DNA of 64,000 nucleotides from a bacterium (GCA_024226515.1 JAAELQ010000147.1:124001-188000); one strand, 5' to 3'; positions 21,290 to 33,712 are shown, counted from the stretch's first letter. Notes: a model not told the origin generated them from the sequence alone. A program made the numbers and translations.

Positions 21290-23372
21290 GCAAGAAACCG
21301 CTGCTGATCGAGATAGGCTGCGAGGAGATTCCGGCCCGGATGATCCCCGCGGCGGCCTCCGACTTCGCGCGCCGCGTGCCGGAGGTGCTGCGCAACGCCG
21401 GACTCGAGTTCGGCGACGTCCGCTCGTGGGGCGGCACACGGCGGCTCGCGGTCGTCGTCGATGCGGTCGTGGGCCGACAGGAGGATCGCGACGAGCAGTT
21501 GCTCGGGCCGCCGGCGTCGGTCGCATTCAAGGAGGACGGCACGCCCGGTCCCGCCGCGATCGGCTTCGCGCGCAAGCAGGGGATCGAGCCGGCCGACCTG
21601 AAACGAATCGAGACGGAGAAGGGGGCCTACGTCGGACTCGACCGGCGCGTCGAGGGCAAGACCGTCGGGCAGGTGCTGGCCGGGGCGTTGCCGGCGGCGG
21701 TCGAGGGCATGTGGTTCCCGAAGACGATGCGCTGGGGCGAGGGCAAGCACCGTTGGGTCCGCCCCGTGCACTGGCTGCTCGCATTGCACGGCGAGGAGGC
21801 GCTGGAGATTCAGCTGTTCGGAATGCGGTCCTCGAACGCGACACGCGGACATCGATTCAAGAGCAGCGAGGCGGTGGTCGTCGCGAGCCCGGCGCACTAT
21901 CTCGACGCGTTGCGCGAGGCGTACGTGGTCGTCGACCCGGACGAGAGGCGCACGAGGCTCGTCGAGCAACTGAAGGCCGGCGCCGGAGCGATCGGCGGAG
22001 AGTTGGTCGCCGACGACGGGTTGCTCGACGAGGTCGTCGATCTGGTCGAGTGGCCCGGCGCGGTGGCCGGCCGGTTCGAGGCGGACTTCCTCGAACTGCC
22101 GCGCGAGCTGCTCGTCACGACGTTGCGCCACCATCAGAAGTGCTTCTCGGTGCAAAGCGCCGACGGCACGTTGCTGGCCGGTTTCCTCGCCGTGTCGAAC
22201 ACCGACGGCGACCCGGCCGGGCACATCCGGCGCGGCAACGAGTGGGTCGTCGGAGGACGGCTGGAGGACGCTCGCTTCTTCTGGCGCGAGGATCGCAAGC
22301 GCACCCTCGACGCGCGCTCGGCCGACCTGGCGCAGGTGATGTTCCACGCCAAGGCGGGCAGCTTCGCCGACAAGGCGCGGCGCATGGATGGGCTGGCGCG
22401 CGAGCTGGCGACACGGCTCGACATGTCGGAGGCGGAGCACGAGCGCGCAGGCGAGGCGGCTCGGTTGGCCAAGAACGACCTCGTCACCGGTACCGTCGGC
22501 GAGTTCCCCGAGTTGCAGGGGCAGGTCGGCGGCCTGCTGCTGAGGGCGGACGGCGGTGACGACGAGACGGCCGGCGCGATCTACTCGCACTACAAACCGA
22601 CCGGGCCGGACGACGGGCTGCCACCCTCCGGCGTGGGGTCGGTGGTGGCGGTCGCCGACAAGCTGGACAGTCTGTCGCAGCTCACGCGCGCGGGCGAGGT
22701 CGCCAAGGGGTCGCGCGATCCGTTCGGTCTGCGCCGTGCGGCGGGAGGCATTTTCCGGATCGCCATCGAACGCAGCTGGCCGCTGTCGCTCGAGGGCCTC
22801 GCCGGGCTGGTGGACGGGGGCGGCGAGTTCCCGCAACGCTTCGCCGCGTTGTTCGAGAACTTTCTCAAGGACCGCGGGGCGACGGTCAACGAGGTGCGCG
22901 CGGTGCTGCGGCCCGAGATCGCACCGGCCGAGTTCCGCAGCTGGCATCTGTTCGACGTCGTCGCGCGTCTCGAGGCGCTGCGCGTCGTGCGGACGAGGGA
23001 CGACTTCGCGCACCTGGTCGACCTGACCAAGCGCGTGGACAACATCATCGCCAAGAACCCCGAGGCCGCGGGATCGGTCGCGGACGGGTTCGAGGAGTCG
23101 GAGGCGGCCGCCCGCCGGCTCGACGACGACGTCGAGCAGCGCGGGCCCGAGCTGGCCCGACTTTCCGACGAGAAACAGTACGACGGCGTCGTCGAGGGCC
23201 TGGCGCGGTTCATCGAGCCCGTCGACACATTCTTCGAGCAGGTGCTCGTGATCGACGCCCAAAACCCCGATGCGACGCGGCATCGATATGCATTGCTAAC
23301 CAAGCTACGCGACCTGCTGACCCGTTACTTCGATGTCAGAGAACTGGCCGGGCAGGCGGACAGGAGAGGGTA

Positions 23373-23373
<1 letters not shown>
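21286..23373 (+). CDS. glyS: Glycyl-tRNA synthetase beta subunit
   Basis: A 695-residue subunit that recognises tRNA-Gly and pairs with GlyQ. Typical segments are present: [14 protein letters not shown] at the start, FPKTMRWG and RPVHWL, the HHQKCFSV segment, and the HD-like FxDK region ([15 protein letters not shown]), with the DALR-type C-terminal anticodon domain around 590-690. The length is normal for the family. The stop (TAG) shares a base with the GTG start of ppdK. Confidence 0.96.
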
Positions 23374-26111
<2,738 letters not shown>

Positions 26112-26131
26112 CGGCCGCTCCGGGCCGGCAG

Positions 26132-26160
26132 TTGACGGTCCGGAGAGCGGACACTATATT
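26132..26160 (+). promoter_or_regulatory. Sigma70-type promoter for the H1-like/DksA gene
   Basis: TTGACG at 26132-26137 and TATATT at 26155-26160 are separated by exactly 17 bp. Transcription would start near 26167, leaving a leader of about 60 bases before the ATG at 26228. This is one of the best promoter matches in the window. Confidence 0.6.
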
Positions 26161-26227
26161 AGCGCGCCTTTCGGCAACGGATGACGGGCGGCAGGGCGCC
26201 CATGTCCCGGGGTGTGGTGAGGTCCGC

Positions 26228-27061
26228 ATGAGCGCAAGGGCAGCCAAGAAGAAGACGGCCAAGAAGGCGTCAAAGAAGAAGACGACCAAGTCGACGGCGT
26301 CGAGGTCTGTGGCCAAGAAGAAACCGGCCAAGAAGGCGACGAAGAAGAAGGCGACGAAGAAGAAAGCGCCCGCCAGGCCGGTGAAGAAGAAGGCGCCCGC
26401 GAAGAAGAAGACGGCGGCCAAGGCGACGAAGAAGAAGACGGTCAAGAAGGCGCCCGCGAAGACCGCCGCTGCGAAGAAGACCAAGACGAAGGCCACGAAG
26501 GCCACGAAGGCGACCAAGGCCGCGAAGACAACGAAGAAGAAGGTCGGCAGGCCCAAGCTTCCGCCGCCGCCGCCCAAGCCGACCCCGGCCGAGCGCGCGG
26601 CGCGTCGCAGGATGCTGGCCGGATTCCGCAAGCTGCTCCAGAAGAAGCAGCAGGCGCTTCTCGTGGCCTACAACACGACCAAGGTGGACAGCCGCAGCGC
26701 CAACCTGGACGGCACCGAGGACTACATCGACTACGCGGTCAGCTCCTACGACCGTGATTTCATGCTCTCGTTGACCGAGATGGAGCGCAAACAGCTGCTC
26801 CAGATCGAGCAGGCCCTCAAGCGTCTCGACAACAAGGAGTTCGGGCGTTGCCTGAACTGCAACAAGGACATTCCGGTCAAGCGGCTGGAGGTCGAACCCT
26901 GGGCGCGCCACTGCATCAGCTGTCAGGAGCTGGAAGAACAGGGCTTGCTCGAAGATCGCATGTTCGACCACGATCCCGAGGACGACGACGAGGCCGCCGC
27001 CGGCGGCCGTGCCGGGGAGTCCCGCGGGGACGACTCCAACGAAGACGAAGACGACGACTAG
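26228..27061 (+). CDS. DksA/TraR-type zinc-finger protein with a histone H1-like lysine-rich N-terminal tail
   Basis: A 277-residue two-part protein. Residues 1-107 are almost only K, A, T and P (AAKKKTAKKA, KKAPAKTAAAKKTK), very basic and like eukaryotic H1 tails, ending in KVGRPKLPPPPP, which has the core of an AT-hook (GRPK). Residues about 118-245 are a DksA/TraR domain: a long coiled coil (ERAARRRMLAGFRKLLQKKQ) and a C4 zinc finger, CLNC...CISC. The last 30 residues are strongly acidic (DDDEAAAGG ... EDEDDD). DksA proteins bind the RNA polymerase secondary channel; the tail should bind DNA. It has its own promoter and lies downstream of ppdK. The acidic tip residues of canonical DksA could not be placed with certainty. 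Confidence 0.82.
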   Translation: MSARAAKKKTAKKASKKKTTKSTASRSVAKKKPAKKATKKKATKKKAPARPVKKKAPAKKKTAAKATKKKTVKKAPAKTAAAKKTKTKATKATKATKAAKTTKKKVGRPKLPPPPPKPTPAERAARRRMLAGFRKLLQKKQQALLVAYNTTKVDSRSANLDGTEDYIDYAVSSYDRDFMLSLTEMERKQLLQIEQALKRLDNKEFGRCLNCNKDIPVKRLEVEPWARHCISCQELEEQGLLEDRMFDHDPEDDDEAAAGGRAGESRGDDSNEDEDDD

Positions 27062-27110
27062 CTCCGGGGGCGATGCCGGAGCGGTGCGAGCGCACCGATC
27101 GCGCGGTCGC

Positions 27111-27404
27111 GTTGCGCCCGCGCTGGCGAAGAGCCGACGTGACATCCCTGCGGCGGAACGGGACTATAAGGCGTGCATTCTCCGGGCGATGCGCTTGCTG
27201 CGGCTCGGGGGTATCCTTGTGACGTCCTCGTGCTCGTACAACCTCGGTGAGGACCGGTTTCTCGGCGTCCTCGAGGAGGCGGCGGCCGATTCCGGCAGGC
27301 AGGTCCGATTGCTCGAGAAACGGATGCAGGCAAAGGATCACCCGGTGCTCGTCGGCTTTCCCGAAAGTCTGTACCTCAAGTGTCTGGTGCTGAGCGTGAA
27401 CTGA
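27111..27404 (+). pseudogene. 5'-truncated remnant of an RlmI-type SAM-dependent rRNA methyltransferase
   Basis: About 97 codons match the C-terminal quarter of the class I methyltransferase family typified by RlmI: PALAKSRRDIPAAERDYK, then LRLGGILVTSSCSYNL, then RQVRLLEKRMQAKDHPVL and FPESLYLKCLVLSVN, running to a normal stop. The catalytic NPP/DPP motif survives only as a trailing P-A, and the PUA domain and SAM-binding glycine loop are absent. The frame is open a little further upstream (from 27009) but that part, overlapping the end of the DksA-like gene, is unrelated. It looks like a deletion joint. The 3' end overlaps the start of the TamB-Omp85 gene by 25 bases. Confidence 0.75.
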
Positions 27405-30400
27405 GCCGAGCCCCCTCGTCTCCGCGCCGCCGGCAGCGCTGGAGACGCGGGGTGCTGCTCGTCGTTCTTCTCCTGCTCGTCGCGGCGCTGCTCGCGCGCG
27501 CGAAGCTCGACAGCTGGGCGCAGGATCTGGTCCTGCAGCGGCTGCCGGAGCTCACGGGCGCCCCGGTCCGACTCGAGTCGATGCGGGTCTCGCTGCTGCC
27601 GCTGGGTGTCGAGTTCTCGGGGTTGGAGCTCGAGGTGACCGAGGAGCGCGGTGGGCCGCTGCGCGCCGTCCTGCCCGGCGGCTCGGTCCGGGTCTCGTGG
27701 GCCGGCGTTCTGCTGTCCAGGAAGGGTCGCATCCGGATCGGCCACCTGCGGCTGGAGCAGCCGACGGTCGAGACCTTCGACGACACGGGCGGCTCCGCCG
27801 CGCGGCCGGGCGGCGCCCTGGAGCACCTCGAGCTGCGGATCGACCGGCTCGACGTGGTCGACGGCGTCTGGCGCCACGAGGAGGCCGCGGTTCCTCTGCG
27901 TCTGGCCGTCGACGACCTGGAGGTTCGTGGCGAGTGGTCACGCGAGCTCGGGGGGCTGATCGCCGACGTGAGCCTGGATCTCGAGCTCGAGCGCCGACCG
28001 CTGGCGCGTCCGTTGCGCGTGGGGGTGAGCGGTGAGGCGCGCTGGCTCGGGACGCGCGTCGATCTGCTCGACGCCGAGGTGCGCGGTGAGGGGCTGGCCG
28101 TCAACATGAGCGCGTACGCCGAGTGGGTCGACGAGCCGCGGTTCGAGGGCAGCGGACTGATCTCGGTCGAGCTCGATCGGCTGGCCGGCCTGCTCGAGCC
28201 CGGGACCCCGGAGCTCGCGGGCCGTGTCGAGGGCTCGTTCCGCGTGCGCGCCGGGGCGGACGGCCTGGAGCTGAGCGGTGATCTGGCCGCGGACTCCGCG
28301 CGCTACGGCAGGCTGATCACGGAGTCGGCGACCTCGAAGGCGCGCTACCGGGACGGACAGCTCGAGCTGACGGATCTCGACGTCGGTTCGTTCGGCGGAC
28401 GGCTGAGCGGTCGGGTCGACGTCGGCCTGGCGCGACCGACGGAGTTCGCCGCGCAGCTCGACGGCGAGGATCTGGACTCGAAGCTGCTGCTCGACTGGTT
28501 GCGCATCAACCTTCCGCTGGCGAGCCGCGTGGCGACGCGATTCGCGATCGCCGGCCGGGCGGCCGAGCCGGCCTCGTGGAACGGCGGGGGGAGCTTCACC
28601 GCGCGGAGGGGACACGACCGAGACGGCGACCGCGTTCCGGCGGGCGGCCTCGGCGAGTTCACCCTGTCCGACGGTCGGCTCGAGCTGATCGCCAACGGGG
28701 TCCGTGCAGCGGCCGCGGAGATCGACGTCACGCTGGCGCTCGGGATCGGCGGAGTGCGTGAGAGCGGCTTCGTGCTGATCGAGGGGGAGACGTGGGACGC
28801 CTCCGCCACGCAGGACGGCTCGCGGAGGATTCTCGAGGCGCTCGGGGTGCAGACCCCGGACCTGCTCGAGCAGGAGATCCGCGGGACGGGAACGCTCAGC
28901 TCGCGGGTCGCGCTCGGCGGAGAGGACGGGATCGAGGTGCAGGTCTCGCTGGCCGACGGCTCGTGGGGCGGAGAGAGCTTCAACCGCGCGGACGTCGACT
29001 TCGGCATCGCCGCCGGCCGCATGGAACTGCGCGCGTTCGACGTGATCGACGACTCGCACCGCGTTCGCGGGGCCGCGCTGCTGGGTCTGGAGCCGACCGC
29101 GATCCTGCAGGCCGACGTCGAGGCGGACGACGTCGAGCTGCGCTGGTTGCTCGGCCTGCTGGGCGCCGATTGGGACATGACGGGCAAGCTCGACGGCCGG
29201 TTGACCGTGGAGCAGACGCCGGCGGGACTCACCGGGTCGGGGGCGATGACCCTCGCCTCGGGCACCGTGTACGGCGAGCTCGTCGACCGCGCCCGATCGA
29301 AGATCGAGGTACGGCCCGACGGATTCACGTTGCCGGATCTCGAGTTGTCCGGCCCCGCCGTCAGCGCGCGGATGCGCGTCGACTGGGAGCCGGGAGTCGA
29401 AGCGCGAGTGGGATCGATCGAGGCGAGCGCGACGCTGGAGGATACCCAGTTGGTGGGCGCGGCGGGCGTCGCGCTGGCCGGGGCTCTCGAGGCGCGTGGC
29501 GACGTCGTCTTCTCCGATGTCGGCGCGATGGGCAAGCTGAACCTGGACGGGGCGGCGATGCAGCTCCACGGGCACCCGCTGGGTGCGGCGAGCGGGTCGC
29601 TCGACATCGTCGCATCCGAGCTGCTGCTGGAGCTCCAATCGACGGAGACGGAGGAGTGGCAGTTCGAGGCCACGCTGGGACTGGACGATGAGCAGCTACC
29701 CGTCGACGGCTCGGTCGTACTCGCCGACGCCCTCGTCGATCCGACGCCCGAGCGCGAGCCGCCCGTCTGGGCCCGCGTGTCGGGCGATCTCGAGTTCGTG
29801 GGCCACCTCGCCGGCCCCGAGGGGGTCTCGGCGGAGGGCGTCGTGAGCGCGATGCGCGTCGGCCTCGGCGCACACCGGCTCGACCTCGCCGAGGCGCTGG
29901 CGGTCCGGGCATCGCTCGCGTCGGTCGAGGCGGGCCCGTTCCGCCTCGTCGGACCGGACACCGACATCGAGCTCTCACTGCGCTACGACCCCACCACGGA
30001 GACCGTGGGGGCGGAGGCCGACGGCGCCCTCGACCTGGGGCTGGTCTCGGCGATCGTCCCCGAGCTGCGCGCGGCCGGTCAGGGGCGCGTCGACCTGGAG
30101 GCCGAGGGGGACCTCGCCGGGCCCGAGGTCACGGGGAGCGTTCGCGTCTCCCGCGGCCGAGTGCGCTGGCTCGGTTTCCCGCAGTCGGTCGATCAGCTCG
30201 ACTTCGACCTCGACCTGGCGGGTGGAACGGCTCGGCTGGCGAATCTGCGCGCCGTGCTCGGGGGCGGCGAGGTGCTCGGCGGCGGCGAGGTCGAGCTGAG
30301 CGGGCTGCGCGTCGACGGTTTCCGGGTCGGGCTCGCCGCCGAGAGCGTTCGGCTGGAGGGACCGCGCGGTTTCGCCGGTGTGTACGACGCGGACCTCGAA

Positions 30401-33400
30401 CTGTCGGGCACGCCGGAACAGTCCGTCCTGGGCGGACGCGTCGAGATGCTGCGCGGTCGCTACACGAGGGACTTCGACCTGTCGCGCATTCTGGGCTACG
30501 GGACGCGCGAGTACTCGGCGGACGACATTCAGGATCTGCCGGAGCACCTGGATCTGGACGTCGACGTGGTGGCGGACGGCAACGTCTGGGTGCGCAACGA
30601 CATGGCGAATCTGGAGTCGCGCTTCGACCTCCACGTCGGTGGCGACGTGCGCCGTCCGGAGCTCACCGGCCGGCTCTGGCTGCTGGAGGGCGGGAAGCTG
30701 GAGTTCCGCGACGTCGAGTACCGGATCGAGAGCGGCTCGCTCGACTTCGTCGAGGTCGAACGCGTCAACCCCTACGTCGCCCTGCGGGCGGACACCACGG
30801 TGGCGCCGTACGAGATCTTCCTCAACGTCGAGGGCACTCTGGACCACTTCGAGTACGAGTTGACGAGCAATCCCACGCTCGCCACACAGGACATCATCGC
30901 CCTGCTGACAACCGGCCGCACGCTCGAGAGTCTGACCGGGGGAAGCGTGGAGGGTGTCGAGTTTACCGGTGACCTGGCGGCCAACTACTTCGCCGGAGCG
31001 TTGACGGACCGCTTCGCCAAGCAGCTCGAGAAGGTGCTGAACCTCGATCGGATCCAGATCAACCCGCTACTGGTGGAGGGCGAGGCCGACCCGACGACGC
31101 GCGTCACCGTGGGGCAGCGCGTGTCGAACGACGTGTTCGTCGTCATCTCCGCGGACTTCGGCTCGACGCCGCGCCAGGTGTATCAGGTGGAGTGGCAGGC
31201 CTCGCCGAAGCTGCGGCTCGTGACGCAGAGCGACACGGTGCAGGGCGTCGGCGCGGACGTGCGCTACTCGAACCGCTACTGGTGGAAGAAGCCGCCCGAG
31301 CCGACGGAGCCGGCACAGGTCGCGCCGGAGCGTGAAGCGACGGTCACGGCAAGCGTGCGCTCGATCGTGGTGGAAGGCGTGACGCCCAATCAGGCGAAAC
31401 AGATCCTGGCCCGAATCCCGTTCGAGGAGGGCGAGCGCTACGAACGACCCCAGGTCTTCTCGGGGGTGGAGGCGATCCGGCGCTACTTCATCAAGGCCGG
31501 GATGATCCAGGCGGAGGTCGAGTCGCAGACGAGCGTGACCCCCGAGGGCGTCGACGTCGTCTACCGCGTCCGAACCGGCCCCCCGATCCAGGTACGCCTC
31601 GAGGGCGTGGACAAGAAGGAACGCCGCCGGCTCCACGTCCGGCTGGACGCGTTGTGGGCCGAGTCGTTGTTCAACGAGGATCTCTACACCGACTCCGCCG
31701 ACTTGATCCGTCGCTACTTCCAGGATCGCGGGTACTACACGGCCGACGTCTACACCGAGCTCGACGCGGTGTCGAGCGAGGTCGTGTTCCACATCGACCG
31801 CGGCAAGCCGGTCCGTGTGCGTTCCGTGGCGATCCAGGGCGCGGAGGCCGTGCCCGACGAACGCATCCGCAAGCAGATCCTGACGCGTCCGAGCTCGCTC
31901 TTCTCGCGCAGCCGCGTCGACGCGAGCGTGATCGACGAGGACCGCGCCGCGATCCGCAACCTGTATCGCGACCAGGGGCACCTGGCGGCCTACATCGAGC
32001 CCCCGGTGATCAACCTGTCCGCCGACGCCGACAGCGCCGAGATCACGTTCGTCGTGCACGAGGGGCCGAAGTTCCTGGTGCACGCAGTCCAGTTCACCGA
32101 CGCCGCTCCGTTCACCGAGGATCAACTGCGCAGTTGGGCGAAGCTGCCGCCGGGCGAGATCTACTCGCCGCGCAGACTGCTCGAGGCGGAGAGCGGCATC
32201 CGTGCCGCGCTCGACGCGCAGGGATACCCGGCCGCGAAGGTCCGGGCGAGTGTCGCGCGCGGCGAGTCCAGCGTCGACATCCGCTACGAGGTGGATCCCG
32301 GCGAACGCATGAGTGTGGGCGAGATCCGTGTGACGGGCAACACGTTCACGCGCGACGGGATCATCGCTCGCGAACTCGAGGTCGAGACCGGCGGAACGAT
32401 CTCCAGGGACAAGTTGCTGGAGACGCAGCACCAGCTGTACAAGCTCGGGATCTTCCGCAACGTACGCGTGAGTTACGAGCCGCTCAACGAGAACGCCGAC
32501 GACGGCGTGCAGCGCGTGAACGTGCACGTGGACGAGGCGCCGCCGCTGGCGATGAGCGTCGGGGCGGGCTACGACAGCGAGGGTAAGGCACGCGTGAGCT
32601 TCTCGGCGACGCACGAGAACGTCGGGGGTCGCGACCGAGTGCTCGGCTTCCAGGGATACGAGAGCGGCATCCTGCGCCGCTACCAGGTCGTCGGCAAGCT
32701 GCCGCGCTTCTTCGGCCGTAGATTGCCGGCGCTGGCGAACATCGCCTGGGAGGAGAGCGAGGAGGTCGGGTTCACGACCGAGCGTCGCTCGACGGCCATC
32801 CGCGTCGACCGGAGGCTGCGCGGTCGATGGCGCGGGTTCGTGCGCTTCAACTACCAGCGCGTCGACGTGTTCGACATCGACGAGGACATCGAGGTCGACG
32901 ATCCGCAACAGCTCGAGGACCTGCGGCTGGGCGACCTCGGACTCACCGTCATACGCACGACGCTGGACGACCCGCTACTACCGCGACGCGGCAGCCTGTT
33001 CGCCGCCGAGAACCGCCTGTTCGCCGAGCCCCTGTTGTCCGACGAATCGTTCTTCAAGTCGACGCTGCGCGCGTCGCGCACGTTCACGTTCGCCAACGGG
33101 ACGTCGTTCGCCACCGGCGCACGGCTGGGCTTCGCGTTGCCGTTCGCCGGGACGGAGGAGGTGCCGCTCTCCGAGCGATTCTTCGCCGGGGGCGACAACA
33201 CGTTGCGCGGTTTCGAGCGGGACACGGTCGGACCGGAGAACGGCGGCGAGGCGCTGTTCCTGATCAACGAGGAGTTCCGCTTCCCGATCTACGGGCGGTT
33301 CAAGGGCGTGCTGTTCTACGACGCGGGCAACGTCTACGAGGAGGTCTCGGATCTCGATCCGACCGACATCCGACACGTGCTCGGCGTGGGCCTGCGTCTC

Positions 33401-33505
33401 GAGACCGCGATCGGCCCGCTACGTCTCGAGTACGGTCGCAAGCTCGACCGCGAAGAAGGCGAATCGAGCGGCGAGCTCTTCCTGGCAATAGGAACCGTAT
33501 TCTGA
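27380..33505 (+). CDS. Single-chain TamB-Omp85 (TamA/BamA-like) fusion protein
   Basis: A 2041-residue envelope protein. A basic N-terminus (RRRQRWRR) precedes one membrane helix (about 25-42), giving an inner-membrane anchor. Residues about 45-1310 are a long AsmA/TamB-type beta-rich region, ending with the DUF490/TamB C-terminal domain (about 1055-1310: NVWVRNDMANLESRFDLHV, TQDIIALLTTGRTLESL, RVTVGQRVSNDVFV). Then come five POTRA-like repeats starting near 1325, 1403, 1477, 1565 and 1644, and an Omp85 barrel (about 1720-2041) with the L6 motif GGDNTLRGFERD and a terminal phenylalanine (GTVF). In known systems TamB and TamA are separate proteins. GTG at 27380 keeps the basic residues before the helix; GTG at 27452 has a better ribosome site but loses them. 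The frame is unbroken throughout. Confidence 0.9.
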   Translation: MSGAERELSRAPSSPRRRQRWRRGVLLVVLLLLVAALLARAKLDSWAQDLVLQRLPELTGAPVRLESMRVSLLPLGVEFSGLELEVTEERGGPLRAVLPGGSVRVSWAGVLLSRKGRIRIGHLRLEQPTVETFDDTGGSAARPGGALEHLELRIDRLDVVDGVWRHEEAAVPLRLAVDDLEVRGEWSRELGGLIADVSLDLELERRPLARPLRVGVSGEARWLGTRVDLLDAEVRGEGLAVNMSAYAEWVDEPRFEGSGLISVELDRLAGLLEPGTPELAGRVEGSFRVRAGADGLELSGDLAADSARYGRLITESATSKARYRDGQLELTDLDVGSFGGRLSGRVDVGLARPTEFAAQLDGEDLDSKLLLDWLRINLPLASRVATRFAIAGRAAEPASWNGGGSFTARRGHDRDGDRVPAGGLGEFTLSDGRLELIANGVRAAAAEIDVTLALGIGGVRESGFVLIEGETWDASATQDGSRRILEALGVQTPDLLEQEIRGTGTLSSRVALGGEDGIEVQVSLADGSWGGESFNRADVDFGIAAGRMELRAFDVIDDSHRVRGAALLGLEPTAILQADVEADDVELRWLLGLLGADWDMTGKLDGRLTVEQTPAGLTGSGAMTLASGTVYGELVDRARSKIEVRPDGFTLPDLELSGPAVSARMRVDWEPGVEARVGSIEASATLEDTQLVGAAGVALAGALEARGDVVFSDVGAMGKLNLDGAAMQLHGHPLGAASGSLDIVASELLLELQSTETEEWQFEATLGLDDEQLPVDGSVVLADALVDPTPEREPPVWARVSGDLEFVGHLAGPEGVSAEGVVSAMRVGLGAHRLDLAEALAVRASLASVEAGPFRLVGPDTDIELSLRYDPTTETVGAEADGALDLGLVSAIVPELRAAGQGRVDLEAEGDLAGPEVTGSVRVSRGRVRWLGFPQSVDQLDFDLDLAGGTARLANLRAVLGGGEVLGGGEVELSGLRVDGFRVGLAAESVRLEGPRGFAGVYDADLELSGTPEQSVLGGRVEMLRGRYTRDFDLSRILGYGTREYSADDIQDLPEHLDLDVDVVADGNVWVRNDMANLESRFDLHVGGDVRRPELTGRLWLLEGGKLEFRDVEYRIESGSLDFVEVERVNPYVALRADTTVAPYEIFLNVEGTLDHFEYELTSNPTLATQDIIALLTTGRTLESLTGGSVEGVEFTGDLAANYFAGALTDRFAKQLEKVLNLDRIQINPLLVEGEADPTTRVTVGQRVSNDVFVVISADFGSTPRQVYQVEWQASPKLRLVTQSDTVQGVGADVRYSNRYWWKKPPEPTEPAQVAPEREATVTASVRSIVVEGVTPNQAKQILARIPFEEGERYERPQVFSGVEAIRRYFIKAGMIQAEVESQTSVTPEGVDVVYRVRTGPPIQVRLEGVDKKERRRLHVRLDALWAESLFNEDLYTDSADLIRRYFQDRGYYTADVYTELDAVSSEVVFHIDRGKPVRVRSVAIQGAEAVPDERIRKQILTRPSSLFSRSRVDASVIDEDRAAIRNLYRDQGHLAAYIEPPVINLSADADSAEITFVVHEGPKFLVHAVQFTDAAPFTEDQLRSWAKLPPGEIYSPRRLLEAESGIRAALDAQGYPAAKVRASVARGESSVDIRYEVDPGERMSVGEIRVTGNTFTRDGIIARELEVETGGTISRDKLLETQHQLYKLGIFRNVRVSYEPLNENADDGVQRVNVHVDEAPPLAMSVGAGYDSEGKARVSFSATHENVGGRDRVLGFQGYESGILRRYQVVGKLPRFFGRRLPALANIAWEESEEVGFTTERRSTAIRVDRRLRGRWRGFVRFNYQRVDVFDIDEDIEVDDPQQLEDLRLGDLGLTVIRTTLDDPLLPRRGSLFAAENRLFAEPLLSDESFFKSTLRASRTFTFANGTSFATGARLGFALPFAGTEEVPLSERFFAGGDNTLRGFERDTVGPENGGEALFLINEEFRFPIYGRFKGVLFYDAGNVYEEVSDLDPTDIRHVLGVGLRLETAIGPLRLEYGRKLDREEGESSGELFLAIGTVF

Positions 33506-33554
33506 CCGGCTGCCTCTCCGTTCCGATGCGGAGCCCGCGCGAGAGAGTGGATGC

Positions 33555-33702
33555 TGACCGCTTGTTCGGCTGGCGTCCGGACGAGCCATCGTGCCCGAGG
33601 TCGAGGCGTCGCCGAGGCCGGCATAGCAGCGCTATTCCAACGAAGGCGCAACGAAGAGATCGGGCACGAGGGCCGTCCGGACGCCAGTCGAACAAGCGGT
33701 CA
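33555..33702. repeat. 148-bp inverted-repeat element, MITE-like or structured intergenic repeat
   Basis: The outer arms 33555-33582 and 33675-33702 are inverted copies with one mismatch in 28 bases (TGACCGCTTGTTCG...). Inside, TCGTGCCCGA and its complement form a second pairing, and the centre holds ATAGC-AGC-GCTAT. The element lies between the convergent TamB-Omp85 and sigma-region-4 genes and holds no coding sequence. It may be a small non-autonomous element or act as a bidirectional hairpin. Confidence 0.7.
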
Positions 33703-33712
33703 GGGTCCACAA

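Noticed and set aside
26228..26560. AAG-rich DNA as a possible simple-sequence or CRISPR-like repeat
   Set aside because: The pattern comes from lysine codons in the H1-like tail; there are no regularly spaced unique spacers. No CRISPR array is seen anywhere in the window.
31067..32908. A 613-codon minus-strand frame inside the TamB-Omp85 gene
   Set aside because: The plus-strand frame has POTRA and barrel motifs here; the antisense product shows only H/D/V/R-rich low-complexity sequence.
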